Shown: positions 57,163-64,000 of the stretch, one piece after another
Layout: every line of letters starts with the position of its first letter
Numbering within the stretch: position 1 is the stretch's first letter
NCBI GenBank assembly: GCA_029204225.1
Contig: CM055098.1
Coordinates: 53,446,054-53,510,053 of the forward strand
DNA: 64,000 nucleotides
Direction of reading: 5' to 3'
Origin: Diphasiastrum complanatum
Lineage: Eukaryota; Streptophyta; Lycopodiopsida; Lycopodiales; Lycopodiaceae
Position numbers and translations under genes: made by a program
The notes under the pieces: generated by a model
Seen by the model: the letters and a program-made list of their open reading frames with translations, nothing else
Told to the model about the DNA's origin: nothing
The model's database searches: none

Positions 57163-58378
57163 TGTAGCGCAGGCATCCCAAAGGTAGCCGGGAACCACGA
57201 CTTAGCTTCCCAGCCTTCAACTCTTGCCATCCAAACCCACTTGACATACAAGCAGCCAACTCCCCAACAACGATCAGAGTCAACCAACTTGAAGTTTCGA
57301 AAAGTAACATTGAGATCCAACCTGGCGCCATGCCAGATCGGGGTCCCGATGTGGGTGACTTCCCTCCAAGCAAGCAGCCCAACATACATCAAACTTAACC
57401 AACTCGAGGCTTCGTTACAAACGAGTAACATCCATTCCAAGCAAGCGGTCTGACTTACATCAGACTTAACCAACTGAAAGCTTCGTCACGAGTGCTGGAA
57501 GCCAACTTGGTGCCACGCCAGACTGGACAGCCATAAATATGTAACTTCCACCCAAGCAAGCCATCCAACTCAGCCGACAGGTTAGAGCCCGTTCCCCAAG
57601 AGCTTAACCCATTCACGTTCATGCAAGGAACACTCAGAACCACAAGCCACGACAGATATGGAAACAACCACTTCCTGGACCAAATGGTCCCGATAGCATA
57701 CCGTTGGCGCCACGGACCGAATGGTCCCGACGACATAATGCTGGCGTCCGGGGACACGACCCTCAGCTATGTGCCTACTTAAAAATTTTGAAGCGGCCTT
57801 ACAATTGGCGCTTTTACCGAACACTGAAACCCAGAAGGTAATCAGAGTCAGTTTGAGGAAAATCCCACTTTATAGATAAATCTGAGAAGGTTACATTTCA
57901 AGTGTGTGACCGACCCTAGTCTCCGAGGCGCTAGCATGCCAAGGCAAGAGCCATGACAACATTCCAGCAAAGGAGGCTGAGACTTGGTTGGAGCTCGACC
58001 TGAGTCGCAACCCGCACTTCCCTATAGTATTGGTGGGATTCGGCACCCCCCCTCATACCAAGCACTCTACCCAAGCTGGTAAAGCACATTTTTCTCTCTC
58101 TAGAATTTCCTCATTCTAGAAAGTCATTTTCTCTTTCTAGATTTTATTGATCCCCAGGCTTCCTTGAGTCATGTCTAGATTGTGTGAGGTGATTGCACAT
58201 CGGTCTGAGCTCTCTGGACTTCGCTAGAACCGATCAAAGATTTTCAGCCATAGGAACTTGGCGCTGGCTAGATTTTGGTCACATTGGCGCCGGGAGCAGC
58301 AGGGGCGCTGTTGGCGCCGGGGACAATGCTGGCGCCAGTGGCGCCGGAAGTAAAGCTTATGAAGATAGCTTTACAACA
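57163..58378 (-). repeat. Family-2 LTR, complete, minus strand
   Basis: 1216 bp, TGTAGC...ACAACA on the plus strand. It is the most complete family-2 LTR in the window and includes the GC-rich GGCGCC segment (58285-58345) that is deleted from the 36598 copy. Confidence 0.88.
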
Positions 58379-58465
58379 ATATGTCAAGTGGGTTTGGATG
58401 GCAAGAGTTGAAGGTTGAGAAGCTAAGTCGTGGTTCTCTGCTCCCTTTGGGATGCCTGCGCTACA
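58379..58465 (+). repeat. Family-2 LTR end fragment, plus strand
   Basis: 87 bp matching 37545-37629 (ends GCTACA). It is inverted relative to the adjacent complete LTR. It is a small leftover of a second LTR or of a foldback event. Confidence 0.8.
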
Positions 58466-58588
58466 CCAGGTGCCGCCCTGCTGTTGCCCGCCCTCCACTG
58501 GCCTACTCTCTGAATCAGCCAACACAATTCTTGGACTTTGTCAACTTTCCCCAAAACTGATGATAAGAATTCTCATAGAGTTAAACAT

Positions 58589-58829
58589 CTAATGCCTAAA
58601 GCCTAACACACGCACACACACACACACACACACACATGCCTAAAGCCTAACCCTAAAGCATAATGTCTAAGCCTAATGCCTAATGCCTAAAACCTAAGCC
58701 TAACCCTAATGCCTAATTCCTAAAGCCTAACCCTAATGATTAATGTCTACAGCCTAACTCTAATGCCTAATTCTTAAAGCCTAATATCTTATGTCTAATG
58801 CCTAAAGCCTAACACACACACACATAAAC

Positions 58830-58869
<40 letters not shown>

Positions 58870-59112
58870 CCTAAGCCTAAAACCTAAAGCTACAGCCTAG
58901 CGCCTAATGCCTAATGCCTAAAGCCCAAAGCCCAATATCTAATGCCTAATGCCTAAGGCCTAAAGCCCAAAGCTTAATGTCTAATGCCTAATGCCTAATG
59001 CCTAACCCTAATGATTAATGTATAAAGCCTAAGCCTAATGCTTTATGTCTTAATATGTCTAATGCCTAGATCCTAACCTTAATGCCTAATGCCTAAAGCC
59101 TAACCCTAATGA
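58589..59112. repeat. Degenerate telomere-like heptamer tract with CA runs
   Basis: About 500 bp built mainly of GCCTAAA, GCCTAAT and (A)CCCTAAT heptamers, one base away from the plant telomere unit CCCTAAA. It is broken by CA runs at 58610-58636 and 58811-58869. Confidence 0.8.
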
Positions 59113-59263
59113 TTAATTATTGGTTAAAGCGTGCACACTCACACACTATTGAGCTCAACAAATACTGGGCTGATCAAGCCAAGGCTTTGTTGAACTTAGA
59201 GCTCAAGTGATCAGCTTGGGCTTTGCTGAGGTCAAAGCTCAACCCAAACACACGCACAAACAC
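59113..59263. other. Short unassigned spacer
   Basis: Contains imperfect GAGCTCAA-type and AGCTCAAC-type repeats (59150-59242); no gene. Confidence 0.4.
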
Positions 59264-59277
59264 ACTCTGTAACCACA

Positions 59278-59310
<33 letters not shown>

Positions 59311-59730
59311 CCCCTTCATAAACACACACATGGCACACACACACATAGCACATGAACAAACACACACTCGCACACACATTCACATACACACACAAAACAC
59401 ACATACACATACACACATGCACACACACACCACATGCATGCACAACACATACACATACATATATACATGCACCCACACACACAACACACACACACAATAC
59501 ACACATACACACAACACATACACATACACATACATGTGCACACACACACAACACATATACACACATACACATCACACACACACAACACACACATACACAT
59601 ACACGTGCACACACACACACAACACACATACACATCACACACACACACAACACACACATACACACTCATACATGTACACACACACACACGACGTGTAAAC
59701 ACACATACAAATACATGCACACACACAAAC
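59264..59730. repeat. (CA)n-rich compound microsatellite
   Basis: ACACAC runs mixed with ACAT and GCAC over about 470 bp. Long Cys/Val- and His/Thr-rich frames on both strands come from the repeat and are not genes. Confidence 0.93.
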
Positions 59731-59854
59731 CTTTGCTTGGCTCTCAGAATCCTAAGCCTGCATACATTGCATACAAACACACATTTCGTAGTAACACATT
59801 CTCTGCTGCCTTCGACCTCCAGCCGCCTGCATCATCGATGAACTTATCCAGTAG

Positions 59855-59929
<75 letters not shown>
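59855..59929. repeat. (TC)n(TA)n compound microsatellite
   Basis: A TC run (59855-59880) is followed by a TA run with one interruption. Confidence 0.95.
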
Positions 59930-60061
59930 TTGCAAATAGCAATTTGTGACATTCAAGAGAATCATGATTTTGATCACTATTCAAACATATGAATGTCTTC
60001 ACAAGAAATTTAATGATTTTTTTTCATTATGTGCTTAACTTGTTTTAAAATGTCAGAGACA

Positions 60062-60262
60062 CAATGTTATGTTACCATCCGTCATTCTATCTTTCTACCA
60101 TCAATGTATTCTTATTGCTTTGCAATGTTCACAAGCACTTTCAATTCTTCGACAAGCTCAATTTGCAGGAGTGGCTACTTCTAAGCTTTCTGCATTCACT
60201 TTACCTATTAGTGACATTGTTCGAGTTAGTGATTTACATCAAGTAGTTGCTTTTGAGTAATA
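60062..60262 (+). pseudogene. 5'-truncated tail of the RLE-type non-LTR element
   Basis: The plus-strand frame reads MLPSVILSFYHQCILIALQC, then SQALSILRQAQFAGVATSKL, and ends DLHQVVAFE with a TAA. It aligns with the last ~63 codons of the element at 27182-30378 (LPSVIVSFYRQRISIALQCS ... DLHQAVGFE). Only the 3' end is present, the expected result of incomplete target-primed reverse transcription. The frame is intact over this piece. The 3' flank (60263-60420) is likely its 3' UTR. Confidence 0.8.
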
Positions 60263-60955
60263 AATTGATTGTTCTCAATGTTATTATCATTCTATGTAAT
60301 TTTATCTTTTTGTGCATTGATGGGGATTTCCCATCCTTCATTAATGAAAGCAGGGGTTATTATTTTCTTTCTTTGAAACAATTTTGAAAACTAACTAATG
60401 TTGATTCTAACATTGCTTTGTGTTTTGCTTGTGATGCAATAGTCCAAAAAACATTTTATTATGTTTTGATTTGTCTAGGTAAAGTTTATTATTCAAGAGA
60501 TTGTTGTTATCCAAGTGTCAATGTTGAAGTTGCTTCTTGTGTATTTGTTTGAGAAAGTGTCCAAGTTCTCAATTGCACAACACTCCCTCTAGAGCTCACA
60601 AACTTCTTCTAATCCCTAATTTTGTTTTGAGGTGCACAAATTACTTCTTTGACAAGGGCAAAAATATATGTTGTCATCTCAAAAAATTGGACATAATCTA
60701 TTCTGATTTTGAACATATGCACCATATCTCCTATGTAGTGGCATTTGAGTGGAATATGGTTGGTTTACGAATGAAAGATTGTATCTTTTGTTAGATCGAT
60801 AAACACTTACGATATCCATGTGAAGTAGATTCATATACTCCACTCCAATTGCTCTCAAAATATACCTCAAACACATTACTTTGTTTGTATTTTTTGAAGC
60901 TGTAATGTATATGCTTTCACATGAGGATTAAGCTACTAAAGATTGTATTTTGCAC
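60263..60955. other. Unassigned AT-rich sequence
   Basis: The first part is probably 3' UTR of the non-LTR tail. No domain is recognised in the rest; the 85-codon frame at 60537-60794 is unconvincing. Confidence 0.4.
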
Positions 60956-61245
60956 ACACAACTTAGAGATCCTCCATAAATAAAAAAAACATTCCCCTGT
61001 AATAGGTTTGTTGGCATCTATGCGTGAAATTCTTTACGAATATCATGACACACCTTGTGTTGGATATCTAGGTATCCTTTGTACTTTAGACTTAGTAGGG
61101 AGGGACTTCTCTTGGCCAAAGAAAAAACCTTGTGGAGTCTTGAGCAATGCTAGTTGAATAAAATTGAAAGGCTGGCTGGTGGACTATTACATCCATTGCA
61201 TCTACCTAATAAAAAATGGAACACTATCTCAAAGGATGATGCAAA
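60956..61245 (+). pseudogene. Ty3/gypsy integrase finger fragment
   Basis: Across frames the plus strand reads FVGIYA, ILYEYHDTPCVGYLG and LDLVGRDFSWPK, then after a gap AGGLLHPLHLPNKKW and NTISKDD. This matches the integrase HH part (HD...GHLG, RDFYWP) and the start of the core (AGLLQPLPIPxxxWxSISMDF) of chromovirus-like integrases. It differs clearly from family 1. The CC part of the finger is missing. Confidence 0.6.
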
Positions 61246-61589
61246 TAGGTAATAATGCAGTTTGAGTGATAGTTCACCAAATTGGATACATTTATTCTTG
61301 TCAAGACAACTAAAAAAACATATAATTTAGCTCAGAGTGGATCTTGCAATGCAAGACATAACATGGCCATATTGTGTGGCAAAGACAAGAACATAAGCTA
61401 TTTCTTGGCCAACTTGCATCACTCTATGCTTCCAAAGCAAATTCAGATATGCCTCTATGAATGGTACAAGGTTGGTTGTGGTTTTAAGTAACTCACAATT
61501 TATTCAAGTGTGTCTTACCTAGAATATTTGCAAATTTGCTTTAAAAATATATTTAAAAAGCAATATCAATATCGGTGCATACTGTTAAG
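61246..61589. other. Unassigned sequence
   Basis: A 69-codon plus-strand frame (61282-61491) shows no recognisable family. Nothing else seen. Confidence 0.4.
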
Positions 61590-63480
61590 TACATCTATCA
61601 TCACTCTATATGCATATGTTCCCCACTCAGTGGAGAATGCAATTTTGTGCTGATCTTTTGGGGGTATCTGCACCTGGTTATAGCCACTAAACCCATCTAA
61701 AAAACTATAGGCTTCTGCTCCAGCTATTCTCTAACACATTTTTTCGTGAATGGTAAGGGAAAATGGTCCTTGTTGGTCACTAAATTCAGCTTCTTGTAGT
61801 CCACACGGATTCTAAGTTTTCCACTTTTCTTAGGTACTACCACAATCGGCGATACCCAGTCCATGTGTTCCATCTCATAAATGAATCCTACATCTAAATG
61901 CTTTATCAATTCTTCTTGAATCAGCTATGCGTAGTGTGGATTAGACCTATAGGGCCTACTAACTACGGGTTTCACTCCATCAACCAGTGGAATGGTGTGA
62001 ACCACAACATCTGACGATATGCCCTTCAGCTTAGCATAATTCCAAGCAAGACAATTGTGGTATTTGTGAAAAAGAGCCTTAAGATCTTGAAGTTCCTCTC
62101 CTTCCACATCTTCTCCAACAGATACCATACGACTTTCCTCTCCCTTCTCAGCTAGATCTATCTCTTTCATGCATGCTGGGCCTTCGTAAATGTTGGCTCC
62201 TTGGGAGGTGTCCTCTACGTTTTCTCTCTGCGCTCCGGGCATGACCACTACCACTTCATCCATCTCATAATCCTTGAAGTATTGAATCGCACGTCATGCG
62301 CAGGCTTCAGTTCTTCTACAACGTCTTGGCATATTTTCTCATATAATTTCTGGTCGGTCAGTCTTGACGTTTGTTTATCACTCTTAGGCACGGTCAAGTT
62401 TTTTGACACTCTTTGATGGCTTCATACTTAGATCTTCAAAGGTGATCGGAGCTTTTTCTTTTGGAAAGTCTCCAAATGGGGATCCAAAGTAATCGGCTCT
62501 TTTCCCTTGGCTGTGTTGGTGACTCTGATCGTGGATCAGTTGTCCGGTCATCATCTTTATGCTATTGTCCCACAACGAGACTTATAGCTTGTAAAGAGCT
62601 TGTCCTTAGCTAGGTCCCAATCTATGCACTCTCGTAAGAGATCGTTCACGCTAATCGAGATACTAGTCATTGATCCGTCAGCTATAGTATCCATTCAGCC
62701 TACTACAAAATTGCCTTGTGAGGTTCTGCTACTTCAATGAGATCTTCATTCACTAGCAGCCTTCGTGGATCTAGTACCTCGAGATTTTGGCACGGACTTG
62801 AGACGATCATGATCTACATAACGGAGGAAATCTTCATCCTCGTATTCTTGACCTTCTTCCAGGGTAAACACATGAAGAACTTCTAATTCTTTCTCAATGC
62901 AGACTTCTTGTTTCGTTGTTAGCGGAAAAAAAGACCCCTTCTTCAAGCTATTTTCGATGAAAAAAATCGTCGCCACACGCTATTAGCCTCTAGGCTCATC
63001 ATAAAGAGTGATACAGAGTCTTGATGGCCTTCGTTGGATTTTTTTCATTGGCTCAGCTAGTCGCTTGATCGATATATCATCTTCATCGGAGAATAGATCT
63101 ACATTCAACCTTCGCTTTGGCGATTGCTCAGCAGATGAGACATCAAACCAAAGACAATCAAGCGTACCTAAGGCTTTGGTCCAATTTACTACATTAGTTT
63201 GCAAATCATCACGTTTGACAATTCTCCTCCAACAATGTCCCCATTGTCTAACTCCTCGTCAGAATGTATAGTAGTAGCAGAGCTAGAAACCAGTGCTCTT
63301 TCGTCAGTCAGTTTTGTGATACAGGTATCAAGATCGATCTTCACTACAGAATCACAATTCTGCAAGGTGATACAGTTCTGTCCCTAGTCATTAAGAGCTT
63401 GTGACGTTCTGAGCCATGGTCTACCTAGTAGGACACTATAGGATTGGGGAGAATTGGACAACTCCAAGATTACAAAATTA
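61590..63480 (-). pseudogene. Ty3/gypsy protease-RT relic
   Basis: Read from high to low coordinates. The protease end SVLLGRPWLRTSQAL is near 63445-63400. Charged linkers follow at 63204-62983, 62976-62746 and 62575-62384. The pre-RT region is at 62263-61925, with HKYHNCLAWNYAKLKGISSD and VVVHTIPLVDGVKPVVSRPY. RT lies at 61909-61590, with FIYEMEHMDWVSPIVVVPKK, LRIRVDYKKLN, FLDGFSGYNQV and TEWGTYAYRVM. Stops and frame changes interrupt it, and the YxDD part is missing beyond 61590. It belongs to the same gypsy group as the relics at 11 kb and 16-18 kb. Confidence 0.8.
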
Positions 63481-64000
63481 ACACAAAACAGATTTTGACT
63501 ACTTTGGTATGCACTTCCTTGGCTATGGTTTCACACTAGACTGGTTAGCTAGTCGGATCATAAAAGGAGCACTTATCATATGAGTAAGCCCCCATTCATG
63601 ATATAGCTTGGAGGAAATGATGTTCACTCACCGTAATAGCTCTCTGGTCGAGCTTAATGGCACCAAAGATGTATCGGTGATGGATCCTCCATCGACTATG
63701 GCTTATTATCCTACCCCTACTTGGTGGACTAGTTGTGACCCCTCTACTTCTACATCTGGCACCAGATTGGTAGGGTGCGCTTCAGGTTTCTCGCTGCCTG
63801 GTCCATCTATATAAGTTTTCAATCATTTTCAGAGGGTCGGATGCATTTTGAGTAGGGTGCCTAAGGGTATTTTGACATCGCCTCTCAGTAGATCGACTAG
63901 AACAACGATATGGTCCTTTTTTGCCTCCTTGCTATGGAAAGGGACTTCAAAATCAGAATGCTTGTGCGCATTCTGTCCGATTTCATGGATGAACTGCAGT
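63481..64000 (-). other. Probable upstream part of the same gypsy relic
   Basis: By position this should hold the protease N-part and gag, but I could not read the active site with confidence. The plus-strand 68-codon frame (63608-63814) is not recognisable. Confidence 0.35.

Noticed and set aside
59174-59939. Long Cys/Val-rich and His/Thr-rich frames on both strands
   Set aside because: They are translations of CA microsatellite DNA and have no sequence beyond the repeat.

Overview
This window is nuclear DNA of a land plant with a repeat-rich genome. The evidence is a chloroplast-type small heat-shock protein gene with a GT-AG intron, an AINTEGUMENTA/PLETHORA-type gene fragment, a plant-type SDR fragment that keeps its intron, a wound-induced-protein-1-like gene, and many plant LTR retrotransposons with initiator-Met-tRNA primer sites. 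A seed-free plant such as a fern is my guess; the sequence does not prove it. There are no bacterial operons, CRISPR arrays, tRNA or rRNA genes that I can see.

Layout. 1-3743: 3' part of a minus-strand Ty3/gypsy chromovirus ('family 1'). 3914-5018: Ty1/copia LTR and 3' end, partly duplicated in tandem. 5.7-10.0 kb: two tandemly related WUN1/SnoaL-like genes, one decayed (5.7-6.3 kb) and one intact (9446-10006), with a copia RT fragment between them. 11-18.5 kb: broken gypsy, LINE and copia pieces, a TAG-rich tract and microsatellites. 21.3-26.5 kb: gypsy pol, gag and protease relics. 27.2-30.4 kb: a nearly full-length but broken non-LTR retroelement with an N-terminal zinc finger, RT, CCHC knuckle and a restriction-like endonuclease-type C-terminus. 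32-36 kb: an island of host genes (ANT-like fragment, SDR pseudogene, HSP21-like gene). 36.6-58.5 kb: a large nest of two LTR families. A 'family 2' element carries copia-like remnants and no usable pol. Next to it is a chained family-1 array of four LTRs (41822-57112) separated by three internal domains, flanked on both sides by minus-strand family-2 sequence. 58.6-59.9 kb: telomere-like heptamers and CA/TC/TA microsatellites. 60-64 kb: a 5'-truncated tail of the non-LTR element, a gypsy integrase scrap and a minus-strand gypsy RT/protease relic.

How it fits together. Only two loci look like host genes that might still work: the WUN1-like gene and the HSP21-like gene, and the latter has a damaged C-terminus. 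The rest is a record of insertion, LTR-LTR recombination, deletion and decay. The most unusual items are the chained LTR array, the absence of gag from family-1 elements, a leader with serial GTGCT/AGCAC hairpins shared by the two LTR families, and the non-LTR element with its separate 5'-truncated tail copy. Coordinates of decayed features come from reading by eye and may be off by tens of bases.
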